NCBI GenBank assembly: GCA_033026295.1
Contig: CM065172.1
Coordinates: 15,495,165-15,559,164, forward strand
Origin: Channa striata
Taxonomy: Eukaryota > Chordata > Actinopteri > Anabantiformes > Channidae
Reading direction: 5' to 3'
DNA: 64,000 nt
Within the stretch, counting starts at the first letter, position 1. Every line of letters begins with the position of its first letter. Of this stretch, positions 50,298 through 61,500 are shown in pieces. A program made the position numbers and the translations under genes. Below the pieces are notes generated by a model. The model did not search any database. It saw nothing but the letters and a program-made list of their open reading frames with translations, and was not told the DNA's origin.

Positions 50298-50401
50298 CTA
50301 TTTTTCTACCTTGGAAGACTTACTTGACTCTGGGTAAGCTGAGGATCTCTTTCCTGGATCTTTCTGGAGTTGAATGTCTTTTACAGAGAAGATGGATGCA
50401 G
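50298..50401 (-). CDS. cdk18: cdk18 last recognised exon
   Basis: ASIFSVKDIQLQKDPGKRSS then AYPESSKSSKVEK and TAG at 50300-50298. Inside it, TCAA|GTAAGT is a near-perfect donor at about 50324. An isoform spliced there to an unseen exon (human ends GKNRRQSIF) is possible. Confidence 0.8.
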
Positions 50402-53400
50402 CTGAAAGCAACAGAGGGCTAGTAAGTCATAGCATGTTTGTGTATGAAGCGTGTATGTCCAACAAGAAATGATGTACTCACTGTCGGCCAGTGTTTGAAC
50501 CTGCTCCCCAAGACTTCTAAAATACGAGTGTCTGAGAGCTTCCTCAGCTGAAACACGCTTCTTGGCCTCAAACTAGAAGCATACAGTGACAATGAGGGGT
50601 ATGTAGCTTGTTAGCTTTTCATCCTGTGGTACAGGGATAGACTGCATATCTCTACTTATTTTTTGTACACATGCATTTTATTTACCTGTAGAAGCATTGA
50701 GAGCAAATCATGGCCATCACTGTCTATCCTGTGTGTCAGAAAACAAAAGGGAAAGTGAGAGAAAGAATTTAAGTGGAGTCAAATGCTGACATAAGCTGTA
50801 GAGAGCAGTATAGGTGGATATTACTAGAGTTCCAGCTGAAAATCAATCCTGTATCCTATTATATTTTGTCTAGCAACTTACATTCAATCCACACACACAC
50901 ACAAACACACACACACACTCTCATGGCTGTGTTTACATAATAAATACCCAAATATTCACACCTGGGTGCATGGTTGACGAGGGGCTCTGCTTGGTACTGG
51001 GGGAAGTTGTATGTCTTAAACTCTTCACTCGTGGTGATGCCAGGCCAGGTCTCTTCTGTTGGAGTACCTGTTGAAGAGGAAGGTCAGTTAACTCGAGCAC
51101 AGAAAACACAAACTCACACACACACAAAATCACAGGTTTAATCATGCACATGCTCATTTCATTCTACAGGTGTCATCTCACCAAGGATGCGGAAAATGAG
51201 GTGAAGCTCGTCCTCCACAGTCGATCCAGGGAAGAGAGGTCTGCCTGTGATCATTTCATAAAATATACAGCCCACACCCCTGGACAAAGAGCCAGAAACT
51301 GTGTTTTAACACAAATTGCTGCTACATATAATATACAATAACACCTAAACAGGTTGTTACTTGTGACATGGTGTTTTTGCAGGTTTGTCATCCCATAATT
51401 GAAAATTATTTTGTCATATGAACAAAAATTGCACTATACATTTATATGTTGTACTGAGTTCAACAGATAACACTTTAATAATTATCCCATAGTTTCTATC
51501 ATAAGATAATACACTAATTAGTGTACAAAAATGTGTATATATATATGAAAATCCATCATGGAAGACAAAATGTATGACATTGAAAAATCCTACCAGTGGC
51601 TGGACAAAGCTGGACTGAAAGACATAACTAATCCAGCACAGGAGCAGGCTCTGAGTTTAGAGGCTGGGATCTACCATACCAGGCAAGACCCCAGGTGCAG
51701 GCTGTGCAAAAATGCCCTGAGACAATCCAGCACATAACAGCGGGGTGCAAGATGCTAGCAGGCAGGGCATACATGGAAGCCATAACCAAGTGGCTGGCAT
51801 AGTACACAGGAACATCTGTGTGAGTGCACGGACTGGAAGTCCCGAAGTCACGATGGGACACACCTCCAAAGGTGGTTGAGAATGACAGAGCTAAGATCCT
51901 GTGGGACTTCCAGATACAGACTGACAAACTGGTAATGGCCAACCAACCGGACATAGTAGTTGTGGACAAACAGGAGAACAAGGCTGTAGTGATAGATGTA
52001 GCAATGATAGTAACATAGAAACTTGAAATACCAAGGGCTGAAAGAGGAGATAGAAAAAAAGGCACAATATATATATATCCAGCAGATCCCAGGAACAACA
52101 TCTGAGATATAATTGAATGTAAGAATAAATTAAGTTATAAGTCTCAGTAGCATGCCCAAATGTAAAATGTTAAGAAAGGGAAATAATGAAAGAGATGGAT
52201 AAACATGAGTGGTTTCCTCTGAAAGAGTATCATTTCTGTGAATCTGCTCACCACATGTCAATGGGTGTAGAGTACTCAGTGGAGCCTAGAAGCACATCTG
52301 GTGGTCGGTACCATAATGTCACAACTTCGTTTGAGTAGGTCTTTGTAGGGACAGACTTGGCTCGTGCCAGACCTGAAAAACACATAAAGTTATGCAAATG
52401 CTGTTTTCGCAGCTTATGTAAATGCAGAGCACTACATGCATAAAACAAGGCAGTGTTCTATCAGAACTCATGATATTAGGTGGAAACTTTGCACACTAAG
52501 GACTAAGGAAGTGTGTAAATTATTTTAAAAAATGGGAATTCGCATTAATTCTTACTTCAGATTCCTGTTTCAATTTGACACATATATCTTAGAATAAACT
52601 TGTGATTTGCAAAGCTGGGCAACACTAACTAGAAACTAGAAAATGTATAATTGACTGTCATGCTTCAGTTTTACCTAAGGAGGGTAGTGTTGGGCGATTA
52701 GTTACTAGCCTGGTTAAGGCTCAGGACGTGTACAGCCACCAGGGGTCACTAGAAAGGCTTTTATGTTCATTTCTAGTCTTGTTTTAAGCACTTTTAAATT
52801 TTTGCTTTGAAAACTATAGTTGTTACTGAAGAAAAATCAAGCAGATGTCCAAACTGTCCATGTCAGACTCTTTTGAATTGTTCTGTGACTCCTCAGCATA
52901 TAACAAGTCAAACGGACACAGACAGATTAAGACTAAAATGCTGCTGTACCAAAGTCTGCCAGTTTGAGCTCTCCTTTTTCATTGATAAGCAGGTTCTGAG
53001 GTTTAAGGTCTCTGTGGAGGACCTTCCTTCTATGGCAGTAAGCTAGACCTCGCAGCAGCTGGAATAGAAAGATCTGGAGAGGAGACAAAATTTAAATGAC
53101 TTATTGTTACATACTTAACATTAAGTTAACACAGAAGTTATTTTCAGGTATAGCAAAAGTTTTCTGGTATTGTTACAAGACAGTAAGCAAAAGAAAAATA
53201 CATTGTCAGACCAAGAAGCCATGCTGTCTGTTGAAAATTACGGTAAACAACAATATGTAATTATTGGTCATAAATACAGTACAGTATTTCTTGGAAATAC
53301 CTTGACATTGTGAACACTCATAATGCTTCCACAGTCATCCATATATTGCTTCAGGTCTTTTTCCTACAGAAAGAAAGAAAGAAGGAAAAGCAGGAAGAAA

Positions 53401-56400
53401 GAAAAATAAGGAAAGAACAAAGGCGTAAGTACATTAGTATGATATTCAACATAATATTCTACAGTGTAGAATAATGTATAATACAGACACTTACCAGGTA
53501 CTCAAACACGAGTGTCAGGCACTTGTCAGTGTGTATTATGTCATGAAGAGTGACAATATTGGCGTGCTTCAAGTCTTTCAGAAGAGACACTAGAAGAAGA
53601 CAAAACATCAGGCACTATCAGTCAAATGTTGACAACAAAACACATCATGAAGAAGCAGGTACTACTGTTTGACAGTGACTGTACGTCCCAACAGAAAACC
53701 CAAAAAGCATCTTGGCAAAGCGTTTCTTTGCCGGGGTGTGAGTTGTTTACTTTCAAAGCACGTGATGTGAATTTGTTAACAGCCTCGTACCTTCTCGGAT
53801 AGCTGTGCAGGGTGCGCCCTCCTCGTGCTCCAGCCGTATTTCCTTCAGAGCTACTAAGTTGTCTGTTAGCTTACTTCGCCCCTTAAACACTGTAGCATAG
53901 GTTCCCTGCCGATATATAGAAGACATGTGCAAGCATCTGTGAATTAAAGCAAACTGTATATTGATTTAGCATGTACTTAGCGTCTCATTAACCTCTTTTC
54001 TTCACTGATCTCACCTCCCCTAGTTTGTCCAGTTTGATGTAGGTCTCAAGTTTCCCAAAGCCAATTTCAGACTAGAAGAAAAAAGAAAGAAACCAGTTAG
54101 GGAAGTTATGAGTGTTTTAAATGAGCACTATCACTAAGCATGTACACATTTGCATTTTTGCATATGAACCCGACTGGCCAGGCCAATGCTCTGCCCCATC
54201 CTTCTGTGTGTGTCCACGATATTTTATCTTAAATTTGATCCTTGTCTAAGTTATTCTACCCTACATACTGTATACTGCATTATATATGCTTCTCCCTCTC
54301 CGTCTCCCTCTCTACCAACCCGCCCATGTTTTGCTGTTGCTTTGTTGTTTTTTCTCTCTCCACTTTCCGCTCACCCCAACCGGTCAAGGCAGATGGCCGC
54401 CCAACCTGAGACAGGTTCTGCTGGAGGTTTCTTCCGTTAAAAGTTTTTCCTCTCCACTTTGAATTGAATTGAATTAACATAAACACATGCACACGTGTCA
54501 CTGTGAGTAGGACAGATATTTGTTGGGTAAAAAGAGACTCATCCCTGTGTTTCTTTAATGCTATGAAGTGACATCATGTCAGTTGGATGTATATTTTTGG
54601 TTATAGGAAGTCAGAGAAACAAAGAGTATGACAGTATAAACCGAGGATGGATTATAATAGAGGATTTAGTGTTGTCATTGAGTACATACACAAGAAAGGC
54701 ATACAATGAAATTTGATCACAGGCAGTGGGGAGGTAGCACTGAGTGTCTTGGTCCATGGGCTGGGATCGGAATCTAGAGACTTCATCATCCCAGCCTGAT
54801 GTTCTACCCATTGAGCCACCAAGCCACACAGCATGAGCTTTTCCAATCCAGACAACTTCATGGGCATATTTATTTATTAGTTATTTCTATTTATATCCAG
54901 TAGGCATACGTTACTGTGTGTGCATGTTGAATTCAGAATTAATCCTGAATTCAGTTAATAAAGCTGCATAATGAATGTGGCTCCTGGGTTTCCAGGCCAT
55001 GAATTATAGATGCACGTAGCTATGGCAAGCTGTGATATCAACGGGCTTGCCAGTGTTTATGCCACTTCCTGTCAGCTTTCCTCACTTATTTGTCTGTGAT
55101 TTCAGCCATATTTTGTCTGTGTTTGTTTCTCTGGGCCTACCTATCTTTCTCAATTATGTGCTGGCTTGTTTTATCATGATGCTGATGTGAATGCCAGGCA
55201 AGTGCTAGGCTATGCTCGTTTATGTGTGTGTATGAGGGGGGAAGGGTCTCCAGTGACCAAGTTAGCTGATGAAGCATGTGATCTCTTTAAAGGCAACAGG
55301 AGACAACACACTTAGAAAGTGTTAGGCACAGTAACATTCATTTGCATAATTAATTTAAAAGCATAATTTTCCATTATAATTAATGTGTGGGTTTGTAGCT
55401 GGCAATTTAGAATGCCTAAAACAATTATGATAAAAAGACATCACATTTATAAAACTAAGGTATATATATAAGGGTATGCCTGTACAGAATAGCATGTGTG
55501 AGAGGATGACTGTGTGATGTTTGAAGACAAGGAAATATTTGTGAAGAGAGAATGCTTATGTTCATATATAAACGCACGCACGCATGAACACACACACACA
55601 CACACAGACACACACACAACTCCTGTATCTGTATTTGTGACAGGGGCTGTCAGGAGCTGTTGCTGAGCTGTGCTGCTCTTTTGGCAGGGGAGTCAGTCTC
55701 ATGAGTAAAACATGCGCATACGTGTGTGTGCATCCATACACAGAAACTGAACTCCAGTAAATAAATCTGTACCCTTTCCACTTTTGGAAGTGTCTCTTGA
55801 AAAAGGAAATTCCCAGATCTTCTTTGCTTGCAGGGAGTAACTGCACTCTCTCCGTGTACCATGCAACGCTTTTCTTCTGTGTGTGTCTCTGTGTGCGCCT
55901 ACATAAGCTTCCAGTGGCAGTGGGTTCATTTCATTCTCAACGCTCCACTGAGCTTACTCAGCAGAACTAGGTCAACCCAAGTTTTAATGACAAAATTAAA
56001 GCAACATAAAACCAAACAAAACATGTGTTCTGTTTCAGCCTTGTACAGGAACTGAGACGGCATTCAGAGAGATTGGCCTGACAGCAAAACTACGAAATGT
56101 GAGAAGAGAGATATCTGCAGCTCGGATCGAATGTATATTGAAAAAGTCCATTACCTTGACCACATTTCATATTTAAATAGGGTTTCTCCATGAGTCTGCT
56201 TGAAAAAAGGGATGTGAGAGGTTTGTTTAGAAAAATTGAGAAAATGACAGGCTTTTTGCTAAGAAAAGAGTTACCAACCAATGGGAGGTGGGAGAAAAGA
56301 AGAGCCCTGTCATTACCAGACCGCAGCAAGTACTCAGGGCTTCAATTAATCGACCAATAAACATCTAGTCTTTTTTTTTTCATTTATCGCCTTCAATAGG

Positions 56401-58520
56401 AACTGTAGAAGTGAGGCTGTGTTTAGATATTATTTTTTGTTTATTTAAATAATTAAACAATAGCATAACTATTTTTATTATGCTCTACCAGGAACAGAAT
56501 AAAACCAAGTGGAGAGAGCACACAATCTGTACATTCAGTTTAATACTATGTCACTGTGGTGTTAAATGGATCAGAAAATAGTGAGTATTGCATAACAATT
56601 TGAGTGTTGTGGTTTGTGATAAAATGACATGTCTTTCTTCAGCTCCATGGAACACTGAATCTCATTGGACTGCTATGAATAATTCATTATCAATGAGCAA
56701 CTGCCACGACAGAAGCTGATACCAACCAACTTCACTTACATTACACTGGAAGTGATCAAAATACATGGTTTCAAATGTGAGCATCTGCTATGAGACACCT
56801 GACGCATGTTAAATGTAACACTAACAAAGAACAGGCATGTTGAGAGCCAAACAGTCATTAAACCATTGTGCCAATTGTGTCATATTTAAGTTTACTTTCA
56901 CCACATTAAAGTGTGACTGAGGAAGCATACTTATTCTTTTGTGGCAAAGGGATATATATACACTGTAAAATTCACATTTGGGGGGACGTTGGTATGAAGT
57001 CACGCTGCACAAACTGTTTTAACATGCTCTGTGTTTTGATCAATGATTGATGTTGTTCCATAATCTTTGAGAAATTAATATTAAGTCCCACACTAATGCC
57101 AAGTCTGCAGTGTAGTGCATGGTCCAATAGTTCTGCTTGGATGCACTGTCCTAAATTAAGTAAAACATTTTGGCTTCTCTAATAAAAAAAAATTTTGCTG
57201 TGCTGAAGCCTTTTTATATACTATGAAGTCCTGTACAAACAGCTTTTAAGTTTCATCTGGGCAGCTCTTTTTCACACTATGTTTGTCTTTGTTTCCAATG
57301 TCATTTTTTAAATCACGATATTCTATCATTTGTTTATTTTGATAATTTCTTGTCATCCTTGTGTGCATTTCTCTCTTTTTTGCTCTTTAGTTAAATTCAA
57401 GGAGTCCCGGTGTGTAATCCTAGTCAGGAAGGAAGTTGCAGCAGATGAGTCTGACACTGCTGCTAAATTATTGATTGATCCATTACATCACGTACATACA
57501 CTAACCCTAAAGATACACAGCCACACACACTGACAGACCGCTGCAAGTCGGAAAATGTCTGACAGTCGTTACACTGAAAAGACACAAATATCTCCCATGA
57601 TCTAACATAAACCTCTCTTCTTTTCTGCAAACTTGTCTTCAAAGACTAATTCCTTTCATCTCTGTAAGACTCCTGCAGAAAAGCTGCGTCATTAAATCGT
57701 TTCAAGCAGAGAGCTGGAGGCTGTGGCCTTGTTCAATAACAGAAAATATGGCTAATGGAAGGCAAACTCTTAATGTTTTCCCCATAGATATACAGGCTGT
57801 TAGTATTTGTGTTTAATGTGAAATATATAAATAAAGCTTACGAATTAAGAGTAAAAAAAGACAACAATGTGAAGCAGAAAGAATGAACACATGAAAGAGA
57901 GTGGTGAACGCAGTCATTAAGGTAAACTTCAAAATATAAAAATGTTGGCAACAACAAACGAGCAGTTCGGATTAGTGTGCCCAATATTAAAACAAATTCT
58001 AAATTAACTAAAAAGGAGCAGGGGTATCAAGGGAGGTGCTGCATATTAATGAATATCTCGCTATTTACACCCATCACAGCCCTCCATATCCATTCAGCAG
58101 CAAACCTCTCTTTTCTCATCCACCCTTTCTCTTGCCTGTATACATGAAACCTCTATAACATAACCCCATGTGTATTTAAAACATCTATGTTGGCCTGTTT
58201 GCAGTGTGTATGTGTGTCAGGAAATATAATGGACTGAGTCAACAATTTAGTAGGGAACAAAGGCTGAAAAACTTCAGAAGAGCAGCACATGTCCAGCTGT
58301 ACTCACAAGTACACGCTTGCAGATGCTAAACGAGCAAAGTTTTATACCCATATACAAAGATGGAATTATACACATATTTACACTTAGTACTGACCAACGA
58401 AGCACGCCGTAGCCTGCGACTCATGGGTTTGTCAAAGGGTGGGCTGTTCATGGCAAACTTCTCCAAGTAGCCCTCCGGTAGCCTGATATCAGCTGGGAGA
58501 GACAAGCGTTTGTTTATGTC
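50298..58520 (-). CDS. cdk18: cyclin-dependent kinase 18 (PCTAIRE-3), 12 exons, N-terminus missing
   Basis: Exons (- strand): 58520-58395, 54071-54015, 53905-53791, 53589-53495, 53363-53301, 53073-52950, 52372-52252, 51279-51182, 51067-50962, 50728-50686, 50572-50482, 50401-50298; 380 residues in one frame. Seen: GEGTYATV glycine loop, LVALKEIRLEHEEG with the ATP lysine, PCTAIRE cyclin-contact helix, HRDLKPQN, DFG, TLWYRPPD, IDMWGVGC. DKP in the N-terminal exon, YSTPIDMW and DTASIFS point to CDK18 rather than CDK16 or CDK17. Known: a cytoplasmic and membrane-associated kinase of the PCTAIRE group, activated by cyclin A2/Y-type cyclins and PKA. The exons before DINKRLSLPAD were not found and may lie beyond 64000. 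Confidence 0.94.
50482..50572 (-). CDS. cdk18: cdk18 exon, kinase end
   Basis: FEAKKRVSAEEALRHSYFRS then LGEQVQTLAD. It holds the conserved arginine of subdomain XI. Confidence 0.95.
50686..50728 (-). CDS. cdk18: cdk18 short exon (43 nt)
   Basis: IDSDGHDLLSMLLQ; phase 1 in, 0 out. Confidence 0.92.
50962..51067 (-). CDS. cdk18: cdk18 exon, TPTEETWPG
   Basis: TPTEETWPGITTSEEFKTYN then FPQYQAEPLVNHAP. Donor GTGTGA. Confidence 0.95.
51182..51279 (-). CDS. cdk18: cdk18 exon, helix F region
   Basis: GVGCIFYEMITGRPLFPGS then TVEDELHLIFRILG. Phases 1 and 1 agree with neighbours. Confidence 0.96.
51556..52115 (+). mobile_element. 3' fragment of a non-LTR retrotransposon with restriction-like endonuclease domain
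   Basis: In cdk18 intron, antisense to the gene. Broken frames encode YDIEKSYQWLDKAGLKD, CRLCKNAPETIQHITAGC (a CCHC finger), EVPKSRWDTPPKVVEND, AKILWDFQIQTDKLV and QPDIVVVDKQENKAVVIDVA, which fits a PD-(D/E)xK core. It ends IQQIPGTTSEI. Known: teleost elements with this C-terminus are R2/RLE-type LINEs. Internal stops, shifts and a missing stretch before IQQIPG mean it is dead. Confidence 0.8.
52252..52372 (-). CDS. cdk18: cdk18 exon, activation segment
   Basis: LARAKSVPTKTYSNEVV, TLWYRPPDVLLGSTEYS and TPIDMW. CDK18-specific wording STEYSTP. Confidence 0.97.
52950..53073 (-). CDS. cdk18: cdk18 exon, catalytic loop
   Basis: IFLFQLLRGLAYCHRRKV, LHRDLKPQNLLINEKGE and LADFG. The catalytic Asp and the DFG metal site are intact. 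Confidence 0.97.
53301..53363 (-). CDS. cdk18: cdk18 exon, post-hinge
   Basis: 21 codons EKDLKQYMDDCG, SIMSVHNVK; phase 0 at both ends. Confidence 0.93.
53495..53589 (-). CDS. cdk18: cdk18 exon, SLLKDLKHANIV
   Basis: VSLLKDLKHANIVTLHDIIH to CLTLVFEYL, kinase hinge region. Donor GTAAGT. Confidence 0.95.
53791..53905 (-). CDS. cdk18: cdk18 exon, glycine loop to PCTAIRE
   Basis: Encodes GTYATVFKGRSKL, LVALKEIRLEHEEGA and PCTAIRE. Holds the catalytic lysine and the family signature helix. Confidence 0.97.
54015..54071 (-). CDS. cdk18: cdk18 exon, kinase start
   Basis: 19 codons SEIGFGKLETYIKLDKLGE; it ends just before the GTY of the glycine loop. Donor GTGAGA. Confidence 0.95.
54280..54475 (+). 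repeat. 3' end of an abundant teleost repeat
   Basis: CCCCAACCGGTCAAGGCAGA, GGTTCTGCTGGAGGTTTCTT, CCGTTAAAAGTTTTTCCTCT then GAATTGAATTGAATT. I know this wording as a frequent teleost dispersed repeat. The same family occurs at 58780-59815. Confidence 0.65.
54640..54829 (-). repeat. tRNA-derived SINE
   Basis: On the - strand the head reads GTGGCTTGGTGGCTCAATGG (A-box region) and AGATTCCGATCCC (B-box region). A body and the tail ATTTCATTGTATG...CAATGACAACA follow. It has the tail form of many teleost SINEs. Confidence 0.7.
58395..58520 (-). CDS. cdk18: cdk18 exon, pre-kinase segment
   Basis: 42 codons, phase 0: DINKRLSLPADIRLPEGYLE, FAMNSPPFDKP, MSRRLRRASL. The RRASL serine is a PKA-type site in this family. 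It is the most upstream exon recognised. Confidence 0.94.
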
Positions 58521-61500
58521 CTGAAACAGAGAGGAAGAGGGAAAGACAAGAGTAAAACGTTTAGTGAAATATGAATCCCACATACAGCATGTCTTGTGTA
58601 CTGTCACTGATATTTTATGTTTTTTATTAAAGGGGAAGATGTGACTGATTTGTAAGTAACACTGTCAATAATTTCAGTCTTAAAAATCAAACTTTTATCT
58701 CTTTTACGACAGTCATCTCCCTTCCTATCAGCATGAAATCAAAGAAAAGCTACCTTTTTGCAAATTGCTGTTTTGACTTGTGCTGTTAGTCATCAGTGAT
58801 ACACACAATAAAGTAGTCGCCCCAACCACCTTCCACTTTAGATTCAGGAAGCTTCTATACTTTTAAGACTAGACTTAAAACCTTCCTTTATGACAAAGCT
58901 TACAGTTTGACTTTGAACAGGCTCCAGTTAGTTACTTATGCTGCTATAGACTGCTTTTAAGACAGAGGTCCTTAAACCTTCTTTCCCTTTAGCCTGTTGC
59001 AGACATGAACTCTGGCGAATGTCACGAGGATGAGGTGCAGACATTGTCTAGAGTTTTTCTTTATGACATGCAGCCAACATCGAGAGATGGTCCGGGTGAG
59101 ATGCGTTCTCACTTGTGAAGAAATACTGAAATACTCAATCAAGGGGGTGATGTTTGGACACTTCAATCATGGAGATAAAGGACAACATTACCAATTTTCT
59201 AGATCTAAATTTAAATCTAAATAACTGACTATCAATATGAAATGTAATTCCACGTATCCACAGTATAAGTTCTTCACCTTTGGGGGTTTGAATTTGCCCG
59301 GTCGCAGGACATTGGCATCATCAACACGCCCACTCACTCATGGTGAATCCTCCGGAGTGTCACACATGAGCTCGGTTGGAGATAATCTGGACTTTGCACT
59401 AGGGAGCTGGCTGGGGAGGACCCAACTAATTTCAGGGCCAAAACACTTGGGCATTTGCGTTTACACATATATCCCCTCCGGATAAAGTGCTGATTATATC
59501 TGGACTCCAGTGCATGTCTGAAAGGGGCTGAAATGTCACTAATACATGACATTAACTTTGTGTCTTCTTTCTCCCATTGTTGTGCTTCTCTCTGTGAACA
59601 GAGAGGCAGAGAGAAAAAGGCATCTCTGGCTAAGGGGCTGTGGGTTTCCAGTATGCAATTACTGACCCTGCTTTGTGTTTTTTTATTTCTTTCTCCACTT
59701 CCCACTCACCTGAATCAGTCAAAGTAGATGGGTGTCCACCCTAATCCTAATTCTGCTGTAGGTGTCTTCCAGTAAAGGTTTTTCCTCTCTGGGGCTTACT
59801 CGGGGGGGGGGGTTCCCTACACATCTGTATAGTCTTGACTTTATTTTCTAAAGTGAATTACATAATGGCTTTCTAAAAAACTGCCTACTTACAGGAACAG
59901 ATTGCTTTGAATGGCAACAGCCTGCATCTTACACTGTCTGGTGTCACTTTACTGCACTAGGTACCTGTTAACAAGATACAGAGTAGGGGGTAGTGAAATT
60001 TATTATACTGCATATACCAGATGGAAGTGTATTTCTTATGATCGTTCTCGCTTTAGCCCCTTTCATAAATGCATTGGAATTCTGACATTAGTCCCAATTT
60101 TTTTTGGAGTGGGTGCAGAGGCGAAGTGTGTCAGCAGGCAGGGCAGGTAACTGCTTGAGGCCCCAGGACAGTAGAGACCCCCGAGGGCTGACAAAAGTTA
60201 AACTGTACAGCACTGCTTGTGTTCAAAGTTTGCAGCGACACCAGCAGTCAGAGTCGCAGACATCCTTAACAGAACTCTGACTCTGATGCCAGCAGCACAT
60301 GATTCAGTGTAAACAAACAGGTCTAATGCAACAATGAAAACCCGCTGATGAAAATGAAGAGGACTTATACTTCTGGGAGATAGTGAATGATTATAATATT
60401 AATAGTGTTAGCTTCACCAGAACTCATTTTATTAGCTTAGCTAGCAGGCTGCTAATAATCAGCCAACTCAGACAATAGTTTTGTCCAACTAAAGGTAACT
60501 GTCAAGCTAAGTTATAAAAACAAATTTGGACAAGTGTACTATAAATCAGTATGGTGTATTACTATGTGCAGTGTGGTGTGTATTTTATTGGATTTCCATA
60601 TCTTAAGCATAGGGGTATTGTGATGTATAGGGCCCCAATAGACTCTAGGATCACCACTGAGTATGGGGGTTATGTGTGAACAAAAATGTCCAAGTAAAAC
60701 GCTGCCGACATTATGCGGATCATATCCTTCGAGCGTTCTAATGCAGATCACGCACGGAAATCGAGTGGATTTTCACACCTTAGCAAGCTTCTCACGCAAG
60801 TGATCTCCCGCTGTGAGGTGCATGTCTGAAAGGCCACTCCGGATAATGTTTGCGTCTGAATTCGCCTAACACTGTTATGAGTTCTCAAACAGGCTTTTGT
60901 CTGACACACACATATCAAGGCAGAATGTGTGCGCTTCAGCTCCAGAGGTGTGACTCTGTCTATTTATACTTTATAACATAACTGCTGTGAAACACTCAGG
61001 AAATAACATTGTAATTCTGAGACTCACCATCTGAGTTTCTCTGTCTCTCTGTACGGGGGGGGGGGCATGTTTACTGACAATCAAATTGTACTTATTCTGT
61101 TTAGATATGAGGAATAGTATATTTACATCAGGCAATGAAGATTAAAAATAATTGCTTGAGTGTGAGATTCATTCTTTGTGCTAAAAAAACTTTAGAATTC
61201 ATTGTGATAGTTGGTGAACATCATCTGGATTTAGCATTAGCTGACAAAGGTAACGTTGCAGAAGTAGAAGACACAACTGGACAGAATTAACGGTGTTAGG
61301 TGAGTTTAAGAATCTTCCTTAGTATGCAAAGTCAACTAATATAAAGCCACTGTTTTTATTTAAAGCTTAAAAGAAGACTGTCAGGAGCTGACCGGAGCTT
61401 TGGCCAGTTAGTCCTTTAGCCTCAACGTAAGTTTCATTAAAAAAACTGCAACTTCAAATTGTTGGATTATCCATAAAAACATTATTTTTGATGAACATGT

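Larger units (their letters stand above)
54016..58394 (-). other. cdk18 intron 1 (as seen)
   Basis: The intron proper is 54072-58394. It holds repeat pieces at 54280-54475 and 54640-54829 and CA runs near 55590-55620. No extra exon was recognised. Confidence 0.7.

Noticed and set aside
51824..52018. ORF ending QPDIVVVDKQENKAVVIDV as a cellular gene
   Set aside because: It is part of a broken non-LTR retrotransposon, with more of the same element in other frames on both sides.
54770..54829. Possible tRNA gene on the - strand
   Set aside because: It has A- and B-box-like blocks but does not fold as a full tRNA and continues into a SINE body and tail.
58395..58520. CDK16 or CDK17 as the identity of the kinase
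   Set aside because: YSTPIDMW, DTASIFS and the LGEQVQ region fit CDK18; CDK17 has YSTQIDMW and ESVSIFS.
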